A stretch of DNA of 64,000 nucleotides from contig PKYK01000030.1 of the NCBI GenBank assembly GCA_003133665.1, positions 1-64,000 on the forward strand. Direction: 5' to 3'. Source of the DNA: Acidimicrobiaceae bacterium (GTDB lineage Bacteria > Actinomycetota > Acidimicrobiia > Acidimicrobiales > RAAP-2). Below are positions 53,198 through 61,993 of this stretch, one piece after another. The notes beneath the pieces are model-generated. The model did not search any database. It was given only the letters and a program-made list of their open reading frames with translations, and had not been told where the DNA came from. The position numbers and the translations under genes were made by a program. Numbering within the stretch: position 1 is the first letter of the stretch; every line of letters starts with the position of its first letter.

Positions 53198-54754
53198 ATG
53201 TCTGTAGGGAACTCTGAGGAGCATCCCCCCCGGACCGCAGGCACTCCCGGCGACGACCTGGTCGTCGCCGGGGTGTCCAAGCGGTACGGGGGCGTCCCTG
53301 CCCTAAGCGATGTCTCGGTGACCATCGAGGCGGGCAAGGTCCACGCGCTGGTCGGCGAGAACGGCGCGGGCAAGTCGACGCTGGGCAAGATCATCTCCGG
53401 CGTGATCCAGCCCGATGAGGGGATACTGACCCTCGGCGGGCGGCCCCTCGTCCTGCGCTCGCCGCGTGAAGCGCTGGCGCACGGCATCGTCACCATCGCC
53501 CAGGAGCTCGCCATCGTCCCCGGTCTCACGGTGGCGGAGAATGTCTACCTCGGCTCGGAGGTCGCCACCGCCGGCTTCGTGCGCCGACGCGAGCTGCGGC
53601 GCCGGTTCCGTGAGCTGGCCGGCCGCGTGGGGTTCGATCTCTCCGCCGACGTCATCGCCGGGAACCTCTCCACCGCTGATCAACAGAAGGTGGAGATCAT
53701 GCGGGCGCTGTCGCGCAACGCGTCGATCGTGGTGATGGACGAGCCGTCGGCGGCGCTCTCCAGTCAGGAGACGGCGGCGCTCCACGAGATCATCCGCTCG
53801 CTGTCCCGCCAGGGCACCGCGGTGGTGCTCATCTCGCACTTCCTCTCCGAGGTGCTGTCCCTCTCCGACAGGATCACGATCCTGCGCGACGGTCACCTCA
53901 TCCGCACCGTCGAGGCCGCGGGCGCCACCGAGGAGTCGCTGATCGAGGGGATGCTTGGACGATCGCTGTCCGCGGCGTTCCCGGAGAAGGCGCTTGGCGA
54001 ACCGGACGCGCCGGTGGTCCTCGAAGTCGACCACCTGAGGGCGCCGGGCGTGGCGGACTGCTCCTTCGCCCTGCGCCGGGGGGAGATCCTCGGGATTGCC
54101 GGACTGGTGGGCGCGGGCCGGTCGGAGCTTGCCCGGGCCATCTTTCGCGACGCCAAGGTCTCCGCGGGGACCGTGCGACTCGGCGGTGTCGAGCTCGCCG
54201 GGCACAGCCCGCACCGCTCAATCCATCGTGGTCTCGTCCTCATCCCCGAGTCGCGCAAGGAGATGGGCCTGCTCATGGGCCGCTCCGTAAGAGAGAACAT
54301 CTCGCTCTCGCGACTCGACCTCGTGAGCCGGCTGGGCTGGATCGCGGCCCGCAGGGAGCGCCGCGCGGTGTCCCAACTCATGCAGAAGACCACCGTCAAG
54401 GCGGCCAGCATGGCGCTGCCGGCGACGATGCTGTCGGGCGGCAATCAGCAGAAGCTGCTCTTCGCCCGTTCCGTGATGTGTTCGCCCTCGGTGCTGATCG
54501 CCGACGAGCCGACGCGAGGCGTCGACGTCGGCTCGAAACGGGCGATCTACGACCTTCTGAGGGAGATGGCCGAGGACGGGATGGGGATCATCGTGATCTC
54601 TTCGGAGCTTGAGGAGGTCTTGGGGCTCGCCCACCGCGTCCTCGTGATGCGCCACGGACGCATCAGCGCAGAGCTCACCGGCGAGAACATGAGCCAGCAG
54701 GCCGTGCTCGCGGCCGCCTTCGCCGAGACGGCGCCACCTAAGGAGACCAGATGA
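53198..54754 (+). CDS. Ribose-type ABC transporter ATP-binding protein (RbsA-like)
   Basis: 518-aa fused double ATPase. Domain 1: Walker A GENGAGKST (about 55-63), signature LSTADQQKVEIMRAL, Walker B VVMDEPSAAL. Domain 2: degenerate Walker A GLVGAGRSELARA, as is normal in RbsA proteins, signature LSGGNQQKLLFARS, Walker B LIADEPTRGVD. ATG 53198; overlaps the permease gene by 4 nt. Confidence 0.93.
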   Translation: MSVGNSEEHPPRTAGTPGDDLVVAGVSKRYGGVPALSDVSVTIEAGKVHALVGENGAGKSTLGKIISGVIQPDEGILTLGGRPLVLRSPREALAHGIVTIAQELAIVPGLTVAENVYLGSEVATAGFVRRRELRRRFRELAGRVGFDLSADVIAGNLSTADQQKVEIMRALSRNASIVVMDEPSAALSSQETAALHEIIRSLSRQGTAVVLISHFLSEVLSLSDRITILRDGHLIRTVEAAGATEESLIEGMLGRSLSAAFPEKALGEPDAPVVLEVDHLRAPGVADCSFALRRGEILGIAGLVGAGRSELARAIFRDAKVSAGTVRLGGVELAGHSPHRSIHRGLVLIPESRKEMGLLMGRSVRENISLSRLDLVSRLGWIAARRERRAVSQLMQKTTVKAASMALPATMLSGGNQQKLLFARSVMCSPSVLIADEPTRGVDVGSKRAIYDLLREMAEDGMGIIVISSELEEVLGLAHRVLVMRHGRISAELTGENMSQQAVLAAAFAETAPPKETR

Positions 54755-55767
54755 ACAATCAGATCGCTGAACACCAGGACCGGCTCGAGGAGGCGGACAC
54801 CGCGCCCGCCGGATTCCGTGTGGGCACCGCGAGGCTACTGCGTTCGTGGCGCACGGCCGGGATCCTCATCCCCTTTCTCATCCTGTTCGCGGTCCTCTCG
54901 ATCACGAGCCAGCCGTTCCTTCACACCTCGAACCTCATCAACATCCTTGACCAGCAGGCCGCGACCCTTTGCATCGCCGCCGCGGGGACCCTGGTGCTGG
55001 TCGCCGGCGGGATCGACCTCTCCGTCGGGGCGACCTATGGACTCTCCACCGTCGTAGCGGGTGAGATCGCCGCACACCACTCGCCCGCGCTCGCCATCGC
55101 CGCGGCCGTGCTCGTGGGATTGACCGTCGGCCTGATCAACGGACTCATCGTCACGGTCTTCCGGATCAATCCGTTGATCACCACCTTGGCGATGTCGTTC
55201 GTCATCGGCGGCGCGGCCGTCAAGGTGACCAGCGGGAACCTCATCGTCCTCTCGGCAAACTCCGGGTTCTACAAGTTCGCCAATGCGCAGTTCCTCACGG
55301 TCCCCAGTGCGGTGTGGATGACCATCCTCTTCGTCGTGGTGTTGGGCCTCCTGCTGTCGCGCACCACGTTCGGCCGGTACATCGTGGCGTCGGGGGGCAA
55401 CGCCGAGGCCGCGCGCCTGGCGGGGGTGCGGGTGAACCTGATCAAGGTCGTGGCCTTCACGTTGAGCGGTGGCGCGGCGGGGCTCGGCGGGGTGATTGAC
55501 ATCTCCCGCCTGCTCAGCGCCCAGGCGGGGAGTGGCGGCAACGCCCTCGCCTTCACAGTCCTCGCGGGCATCGTGGTGGGCGGCACCTCGATCGCCGGTG
55601 GCGAAGGGTCGGTCTGGCGCACCGGTATCGGTGTGCTTTTCATCGCGCTGATCGGCAATGGCTTCAACCTGCTCGGGGTCGACCCGCTCTACCAGCAAAT
55701 CGTCCTCGGGGTGATTCTGCTGCTCGCGGTGGGCCTCGACGCCTGGGCCCGTCAGCGTCGGCGCTAG
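54751..55767 (+). CDS. Ribose-type ABC transporter permease (RbsC-like)
   Basis: 338-aa permease with about ten helices. The family signatures LVLVAGGIDLSVGATYGLS and NGLIVTVFRINPLITTLAM are clear, and the C-terminal GGTSIAGGEGSVWRTGIGVL is conserved. ATG 54751 overlaps the ATPase stop (ATGA). The M24 gene follows after 36 nt with its own AGGAGA. Confidence 0.93.
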   Translation: MNNQIAEHQDRLEEADTAPAGFRVGTARLLRSWRTAGILIPFLILFAVLSITSQPFLHTSNLINILDQQAATLCIAAAGTLVLVAGGIDLSVGATYGLSTVVAGEIAAHHSPALAIAAAVLVGLTVGLINGLIVTVFRINPLITTLAMSFVIGGAAVKVTSGNLIVLSANSGFYKFANAQFLTVPSAVWMTILFVVVLGLLLSRTTFGRYIVASGGNAEAARLAGVRVNLIKVVAFTLSGGAAGLGGVIDISRLLSAQAGSGGNALAFTVLAGIVVGGTSIAGGEGSVWRTGIGVLFIALIGNGFNLLGVDPLYQQIVLGVILLLAVGLDAWARQRRR

Positions 55768-55803
55768 GGCCCGCGAGAGTCGAATTCGAAACTAGGAGAA
55801 ACT

Positions 55804-57156
55804 ATGGGAATCCACACACACGGAAGCAACTCGGTCGACTGGGAGAGCCGCGTCGACATGCCACGCCTGCGAGAGGAGCGCCTCGCCAAGCTGCAGGCGG
55901 AGCTTGAGCGCTCCGACCTCGGGGCACTGCTGACCTTCGACTTCCACAACATCCGCTACATGACCGGCACCCACATCGGCACGTGGGCCATGGACAAGCT
56001 CATCCGCTTCGCACTGCTGCCGCGCGGGGGCAAGCCGATCGTGTGGGACTTCGGCTCGGCCGCCAAGCACCACCAGCTCTACAACCCGTGGCTTAGCGGT
56101 GCCCAGATCCTGCCCGACGGCACGGAGGTCCCGTACGAGGGTGCGCGCGCCGGCATCTCGACGCTGCGCGGCGCCATCCCCCCGGGCGCCGACCGGGCGG
56201 GCACGGTCGCGGCGAAGATCAAGGAGGTTCTGCACCAGTTCGGGCTCCAGAACGAGCCCGTCGGCGTCGACATCGTGGAGATGCCGGTCCTCGCGGCCTT
56301 CGCCAAGGAGGGCATCACCCTCGTCGACGGCCAGCAGGTCTTCCTGGAGGCTCGACGCATCAAGACGGTCGACGAGATCGGACTGCTCACCCACGCGGCG
56401 TCGATGGTCGACGCCGCCTACGAGGAGTTGTACACGTTCCTTCGACCGGGCGTGAAGGAGAACGAGTGCGTCGGACTGGTCAACAAGACCCTGTACGACC
56501 TGGGTTCCGAGCACGTCGAGGGCGTCAACGCCATTTCCGGCGAGCGGTGCTCACCGCACCCCCACGTCTACAGCGACCGGCTGATCCGTCCCGGCGATCC
56601 GGCGTTCTTCGACATCCTTCACAGTTACAACGGCTACCGGACCTGCTACTACCGGACCTTCGCGGTCGGCAGTGCCTCGGTCGCCCAACGCGACGCGTAC
56701 ACCAAGTGCCGCGAGTTGATCGACACCGCCATTGCGCTGGTGAAGCCCGGAGCGACCACGGCCGACATCGTCTCTGTTTGGCCCACGGCGCAAGAGTTCG
56801 GCTTCCCGAGCGAGGAGGCGGCCTTCGGTCTGCAGTACGGACACGGGATCGGCCTGTCGATCTGGGAACGACCGATCTTCAGTCGAATGATCTCCCTCGA
56901 TCACCCTGAAGTGCTCGAAGAGGGCATGGTGTTCGCTCTCGAGACCTACTGGCCCGCCAAGGACGGATGGTCGGCCGCTCGAATCGAGGAAGAGTTGGTG
57001 GTGACCGCCACGGGGTGTGAGGTGATCACGAAGTTCCCGGCCGAAGAACTTCTTGTTGCGGGTAAGAGGTACTACGCAGCGGGGGGAGAATTCATGGGGC
57101 TTAGGGAATCGCAGTCGAACCTGAACACGTCGTGGGGGCAAGGTAAGTCGAAGTAG
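55804..57156 (+). CDS. M24 (creatinase/aminopeptidase-P-fold) protein with altered metal site
   Basis: 450 aa: creatinase N-terminal domain (LLTFDFHNIRYMTGTHIGTW) then pita-bread fold. Ligands present: Asp270 (FFDILHSYNGYR), His347 (YGHGIGL) and the Glu residues of FALETYW and RIEEELVV. The second Asp ligand, usually in SDxTRTF, is Cys281 here (TCYYRTF). Such losses occur in creatinase-like hydrolases and other non-peptidase M24 members (e.g. DddP, ectoine hydrolase subgroups). Its place in the importer operon suggests cleavage of the imported compound rather than peptides. Confidence 0.85.
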   Translation: MGIHTHGSNSVDWESRVDMPRLREERLAKLQAELERSDLGALLTFDFHNIRYMTGTHIGTWAMDKLIRFALLPRGGKPIVWDFGSAAKHHQLYNPWLSGAQILPDGTEVPYEGARAGISTLRGAIPPGADRAGTVAAKIKEVLHQFGLQNEPVGVDIVEMPVLAAFAKEGITLVDGQQVFLEARRIKTVDEIGLLTHAASMVDAAYEELYTFLRPGVKENECVGLVNKTLYDLGSEHVEGVNAISGERCSPHPHVYSDRLIRPGDPAFFDILHSYNGYRTCYYRTFAVGSASVAQRDAYTKCRELIDTAIALVKPGATTADIVSVWPTAQEFGFPSEEAAFGLQYGHGIGLSIWERPIFSRMISLDHPEVLEEGMVFALETYWPAKDGWSAARIEEELVVTATGCEVITKFPAEELLVAGKRYYAAGGEFMGLRESQSNLNTSWGQGKSK

Positions 57157-57467
57157 TCCCATTCGGTTGAAATGCCATGGATGATGCGTATAGGTAGGTG
57201 TCGGCGAGGAAAGGTTGCAGATATGGCCGATCTCGTTGACGCCATCCGACAGACGGCGCCATCAACGAGATCCCAACGCGTGTGACGACTTTCAATTGGC
57301 GGTGTCCCATGCTGCCAGCTATTGGTGACCCGCACTCGGCTATGGCGAACTCCAGGGCGGTCGGGCTGCGGGCCAACTGAGGACATCAGTGTTCCGAACG
57401 TCGCGACCAATCCAAGTTGTGCTTCAGCCCGTGGCGAATTGCGCGCTCCAGAAACGTGGAGACTGAG
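57157..57467. other. Intergenic stretch with a long inverted repeat
   Basis: 311 nt between the M24 and MFS genes without a supported gene. GATCTCGTTGA (57229-57239) and TCAACGAGATC (57262-57272) form an 11-bp perfect stem with a 22-nt loop, possibly a terminator-like structure for the importer operon or a regulator site for the transporter. No clear promoter recognised. Confidence 0.4.
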
Positions 57468-58730
57468 GTGGTGGGACAGGCGCTCAGTAGGGACTCTCGA
57501 TTGCTGGTGGCGGGTCAGGCAGTGCGTGGGCTCGGTTACGGCTTCACGGCGGTGGTGCTCGGTTCGTTGCTGGCGACCAGGGGAGTGAGCCCGATGCGGG
57601 CGGGAGTACTGCTCGCGGCACTGATCGCTGGAAGCGCGGCGGCGTCGCTCGTAGTGGGCGCGTTCGGTGACCGCTTCGGTCGTCGACGCGCGTACGGGCT
57701 GTTCTTCGCGGGGATCGGGTTGGCGGGTGCGGTCGTGGCGACGAATCCACCGATGTGGGTCCTGTTCGTCGTGGCGTTGACCGGCACCTTGTCCACCGAC
57801 GTGGTTGACAACGGGGCGGCGACCACACTGGAGCAGGTGATGTTGGCGGTCGAGGACGCGGGCACGAGTCGGGTCTACGGGTGGTACAACGCCGCGGGTG
57901 GCGCGTTCGGCGCCATCGGCGCCCTAGGCGCCGTGGTCGCGGGAGCGCGAAGCACGGGCGCCGACGTGCACGCGTGGCTGTTCGCGGCACTGGTACCGGT
58001 CGGCCTGATCGGCGTGGTCTGCGCGATGGGCCTCACGCCGGCAGTCGAAGCGAGCGGGGAGACCCCCGGCGGTGACGGGACCGCAACGACGGGACGGGCC
58101 AGACTGGGAACCTCGCGCAAGGTGGTGCACCACCTCGCGGCGTTGTTCTCGGTGGACGCGGCCGGCGGTGGCTTGGTGACGACGGGCTTCCTCTCGTACT
58201 ACCTGAGCACCCGTTACGGCGTGTCCCTCGCCACTCTCGGATGGCTCTTCTTCGCCGTGTCGGCCCTCCAGGCGGTGTCGGTGCTCGTGGCACCCCTCCT
58301 CGCGCGGCGCTACGGGCTGATCCCCACCATGGTGGGGACCCACCTGCCCAGCAACGTACTCTTAGCGTTCATGGCGTTCGCACCCACGTTCTGGCTGGCG
58401 GTCGTGTTGTTGTTGGTCCGCACCAGCCTGTCGCAGATGGACGTGCCGACCCGCCAGGCCCTGGTGATGAAGGTCACGACGCCACCCGAGCGCACGGCCG
58501 CCGCCGCGGCCACCAACGCGGCGCGCTATTCAGTGCGGCCGGTTGCCCCGCTGCTGGGCGGCGTCCTTCAGTCGGTCAGCATGGGGGCACCCTTGCTCGT
58601 GGCGGGACTGGTGAAAGGTAGCTACGACGTCGCACTGTGGAGGTGGGCACGCCGTTCGTCAGCCACCGGGGAGAGCGCCCGGTCGAGTTCGCCGCGCCAT
58701 TCAAAGGGGACCGGCGAGGAACGACCATGA
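57468..58730 (+). CDS. MFS transporter
   Basis: About 420-aa twelve-helix major facilitator. The motif-A loop between helices 2 and 3 is visible as GDRFGRRRA. The start is uncertain: GTG 57468 has GGAG 6 nt upstream, while GTG 57456 is also in frame. It overlaps the ChrB-like gene by 4 nt (ATGA), so the pair is coupled; a role in chromate or related oxyanion export is inferred from that linkage only. Confidence 0.82.
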   Translation: MVGQALSRDSRLLVAGQAVRGLGYGFTAVVLGSLLATRGVSPMRAGVLLAALIAGSAAASLVVGAFGDRFGRRRAYGLFFAGIGLAGAVVATNPPMWVLFVVALTGTLSTDVVDNGAATTLEQVMLAVEDAGTSRVYGWYNAAGGAFGAIGALGAVVAGARSTGADVHAWLFAALVPVGLIGVVCAMGLTPAVEASGETPGGDGTATTGRARLGTSRKVVHHLAALFSVDAAGGGLVTTGFLSYYLSTRYGVSLATLGWLFFAVSALQAVSVLVAPLLARRYGLIPTMVGTHLPSNVLLAFMAFAPTFWLAVVLLLVRTSLSQMDVPTRQALVMKVTTPPERTAAAAATNAARYSVRPVAPLLGGVLQSVSMGAPLLVAGLVKGSYDVALWRWARRSSATGESARSSSPRHSKGTGEERP

Positions 58731-59188
58731 AGTGGGTGACCAGAGAGCGGCCGAAGACCGACCGGATCGCCTGTCCGTGGCTCATTCGTCGGTTCATCGA
58801 TCCCGAGGCTGAGTTCGTCTTCGTGCCGAAGGACCAAGTGCTCGCGGTCGCCGGGAAGATTGGTGGTCACTCGTTCGATTCCCCGGGCGCCGAGTACACG
58901 CACACGCTCGGTAGCGACGGTGCCGAGCGGTGCACCTTCGAGACCCTGATCGTCGAGTACGGCCTCGGCGACGACCGCGCGCTCGTTCGTCTGGCGAAGA
59001 TCGTTCATGCGGCCGACGTCAGCGCCGACGTGGACACCGACCCGGCGGGGCACGGGCTGCTGGCCATCGGCATCGGCGGCCTGCAGATCGAAGCTGACGA
59101 CCACCGATTGCTCGAGAGGGCCTCCTTCGTCTACGACGCTCTCTACGGGTGGTGTGAAGACGCGATGCGACGAACCCCTCCGCGTTGA
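58727..59188 (+). CDS. chrB: ChrB-type chromate resistance protein
   Basis: 153 aa matching the C-terminal ChrB domain: KWVTRERPKTDRIACPWLI and RRFIDPEAEFVFVP at the N-terminus, then FDSPGAEYTH, and YDALYGWCEDA at the end. The N-terminal DNA-binding part of full ChrB is missing, so it is the stand-alone domain. ATG 58727 overlaps the MFS stop. No chrA is present. Confidence 0.85.
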   Translation: MKWVTRERPKTDRIACPWLIRRFIDPEAEFVFVPKDQVLAVAGKIGGHSFDSPGAEYTHTLGSDGAERCTFETLIVEYGLGDDRALVRLAKIVHAADVSADVDTDPAGHGLLAIGIGGLQIEADDHRLLERASFVYDALYGWCEDAMRRTPPR

Positions 59189-59411
59189 CCCGGGGTTCGC
59201 GCCCGGAGAGGTTCGCCGGCGCAGTCGGCAGATATCGGTGGTGACGGACCGGGGTCAGCCGCCGCTCGGCGATGCGTCAATCTGGGCATCATTGAGGCAG
59301 CGAATTGCACCGTCCATCCCTCTGGTATGACATCGCGGTCCCTCGGAGGCATGGATTGTTGTGCGCTCGCGAAGTGGGTCCATGCCCACGAGGTCTCGTA
59401 GGTTAGGGGTC
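59189..59411. other. Intergenic region upstream of the P-type ATPase gene
   Basis: 223 nt without a gene. Only the TAGGTT element (59399-59404), 7 nt before the ATPase start, is recognised. Confidence 0.4.
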
Positions 59412-61832
59412 GTGCCAGAAAGTGAAGCGCCTGACGAAGGAACGAGGCCGGTCGTGAAGCCGGCACCCGCTCTCGCGCGGGAGCTGGAGGTGGGCGGATT
59501 GACACCTCAGGAAGTCGAAGAGCGTGTTCTCGCCGGGCTCGTGAATACTGCTCCGAAGTCGCCAGGTCGTTCTCTCGGTCAGATTGTGCGCGCTAACACC
59601 CTGACACGTTTCAACGCGATCCTTGGTTCGCTCTTCGTCGTGGTCGCAATTGTCGGGCCTGTCCAGGATGGCTTGTTCGGCCTGGTCCTCGTCGCCAACA
59701 CCGCGATCGGTATCACGCAGGAATTCAGAGCCAAGTTGACTCTGGACCGCTTGGCCATCCTCAGCGCCCCAATAGCGCACGCACTGCGCCGCGCTGCTTC
59801 CGGTGCGACGAGTGCGTCCGATATTGCCGTTGGCGACGTGGTGATCGATGATGCTCTCGAGCTGCGGCCCGGCGATCAGATACCGGTCGACGCCGTCGTG
59901 CTGCAGTCATTTGACCTCGAGGTTGACGAATCCCTATTGAGTGGCGAGCCCGACGCCGTCGCAAAGGCAGTCGGTGACCCCGTGATGTCGGGAAGCTTCG
60001 TCGTCGCGGGAAGTGCGCTAGCGCGCGCCACCGCGGTGGGGGCGGGCTCGTACGCGATGCGCCTTCAAGCCGAGGCCACGCGATTCAGCCTGCTGCGCTC
60101 CCAGCTCCAGTCGGGCACGAACTCGATTCTCCGGATGGTGACGTGGGTGATGGTCCCCGTCGGAGCAGCTCTCATCGCGAGTCAGTTACTTCGCAGCCAC
60201 CAATCGTTTCGTGACGCAGTCCGCGGATCCGTCGCCGGAGTCGGCGCCATGGTTCCCGAGGGCCTCGTCCTCCTGACCTCGATTGCGTTCGCCGTCGGCG
60301 CGATCCGCCTGGCGCGTCAGCGGGTACTGGTGCAGGAGCTGGCGGCCATCGAAGGCCTGGCGCGCACCGACGTCCTCTGCATCGACAAGACGGGAACCTT
60401 GACCGCGGGGGGCGCGACCTTCGAGCGCATCATCCTCGCCTCGGGCCACGAAGAGAGCGTCGTGAGCGGTACCCTGGCCGCTCTGTGCGCGGCGGACCCG
60501 GCGCCGAACGCGACGATGCAGGCGCTCGCTCGCGGACTCGGCGACTCGCAGGACTGGGACGTCGTCAACCGGATTGCGTTCTCCTCGGATCGCAAGTGGA
60601 GCGCCGCAAACTTCAAGGATCACGGATCGTGGGTCCTCGGCGCACCCGACATGATCGCGGATCGACTGCCCGATGAACTTGAGGGTGAACGTCGTCGCCA
60701 CGAGGCCGCGGGACATCGGGTCCTTCTTCTCGCGCGAAGCGACGAAGCGGTGCACGTGGACGACGTCCTCGCCAACCTGGTGCCTGCGGCATTGGTCGTG
60801 TTCTCGGAGAGGTTGCGCGCCGAGGCCGCCTCGACCATTGCGTTTCTCATGGCCCAGGGGATATTGGTGGTGGTGCTGTCGGGCGACGCGCCCGGGACCG
60901 TCGCGGCAATCGCCTCGAAGGTCGGCATTGCCATCGACGGCGAACCGTGTGACGCGTCTGAACTCGCGGCGGGCGACGCGTCGATGGCGTCAGCGCTGCG
61001 CTCGGCGAACATCTTCGGTCGGGTGCGCCCGGACCAGAAGGTCGAAGCAGTTCGGGCACTCCAGGCGCAAGGTCACGTCGTCGCAATGATCGGCGATGGT
61101 GTCAATGACGTGCAGGCGTTGAAGCAGTCCGACCTGGGCATCGCGATGGGGTCGGGAAGTCAGTCGAGCAGGTCCGTTGCGCGCATGGTGCTCCTCGACG
61201 ATTCGTTTGCGGCGGTTCCCCATGTGCTCGCTGAAGGTCGCCGGGTGGTCGCCAACATCGAGCGGGTGGCGAACCTCTTCGTCACGAAGACGGTCTACGC
61301 CGCGCTCCTGGCCGTCGCGGTGGTCGCTCTCGGCATTCCGTATCCGTTCTTCCCGCGGCACCTCACCATCGTGAGCACGCTCACCATCGGTGTGCCCGGG
61401 TTCTTTCTCGCCTTGGCGAAAAGTGCACCTCGAGCCACTCCCGGCTTCGCCGCGAAAGTGCTGGCGTTCACTGTTCCCGTGGGCACCATCACAGCAGCCG
61501 CGACGTTGAGTGTCTACGAACTGGCCCGGATGTCGTCAACGATGACGGGCAATCAACAACGCACCGTGGCAATGCTGGAACTGTGCATCGTGGCCCTCGT
61601 TGTGCTTTTGCTCGTGGCGCGACCACTGAACTCTGCGAGGGTCACGCTGATGGCGTCAATGACCGTTGGACTCGGGGTCACATTGGTTCTGCCGTGGTCG
61701 CGACGTATCTTCGCGCTACAACTTCCAGACCGAGTCATGACGCTGGTCGTCGTCGCGGTGGCTTCTGTCGCAGTTGCTCTTCTGCTCGTCGCCCAGGCCA
61801 AGTGGACCGAAGAATGGGGTCCGGTCAGGTAG
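59412..61832 (+). CDS. CtpE-like cation-translocating P-type ATPase
   Basis: 806-aa P-type ATPase. Phosphorylation motif DKTGTLT (Asp325), TGES-like loop DESLLSGEPD, hinge GDGVND near residue 562, and M4 motif with PEGLVLLTS. The overall pattern, including MVPEGLVLL and a C-terminal six-helix block, resembles mycobacterial CtpE, reported as a calcium transporter. No heavy-metal-binding N-terminal domain. GTG 59412 is 7 nt after TAGGTT: leaderless. Metal specificity is inferred from family resemblance only. Confidence 0.87.
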   Translation: MPESEAPDEGTRPVVKPAPALARELEVGGLTPQEVEERVLAGLVNTAPKSPGRSLGQIVRANTLTRFNAILGSLFVVVAIVGPVQDGLFGLVLVANTAIGITQEFRAKLTLDRLAILSAPIAHALRRAASGATSASDIAVGDVVIDDALELRPGDQIPVDAVVLQSFDLEVDESLLSGEPDAVAKAVGDPVMSGSFVVAGSALARATAVGAGSYAMRLQAEATRFSLLRSQLQSGTNSILRMVTWVMVPVGAALIASQLLRSHQSFRDAVRGSVAGVGAMVPEGLVLLTSIAFAVGAIRLARQRVLVQELAAIEGLARTDVLCIDKTGTLTAGGATFERIILASGHEESVVSGTLAALCAADPAPNATMQALARGLGDSQDWDVVNRIAFSSDRKWSAANFKDHGSWVLGAPDMIADRLPDELEGERRRHEAAGHRVLLLARSDEAVHVDDVLANLVPAALVVFSERLRAEAASTIAFLMAQGILVVVLSGDAPGTVAAIASKVGIAIDGEPCDASELAAGDASMASALRSANIFGRVRPDQKVEAVRALQAQGHVVAMIGDGVNDVQALKQSDLGIAMGSGSQSSRSVARMVLLDDSFAAVPHVLAEGRRVVANIERVANLFVTKTVYAALLAVAVVALGIPYPFFPRHLTIVSTLTIGVPGFFLALAKSAPRATPGFAAKVLAFTVPVGTITAAATLSVYELARMSSTMTGNQQRTVAMLELCIVALVVLLLVARPLNSARVTLMASMTVGLGVTLVLPWSRRIFALQLPDRVMTLVVVAVASVAVALLLVAQAKWTEEWGPVR

Positions 61833-61993
61833 CCATCGACTGACTACGCGATGGATTGAGGATTCCCGGCCGCCGAATGGTGCCCGTTTGAGTTGATCGC
61901 GAGCGGTTCATTACGGGCATGACAGCGCATTTGGGATCTGCAGCAAAGCAGGCAATGTGGGCTGTGAAAGGCGAATCGATCAGGCCGGTGGAG

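Noticed and set aside
47258..57156. Genomic island integrated at tRNA-Cys
   Set aside because: No integrase and no repeat of the tRNA 3' end were found downstream, so integration cannot be supported beyond the position of the module.
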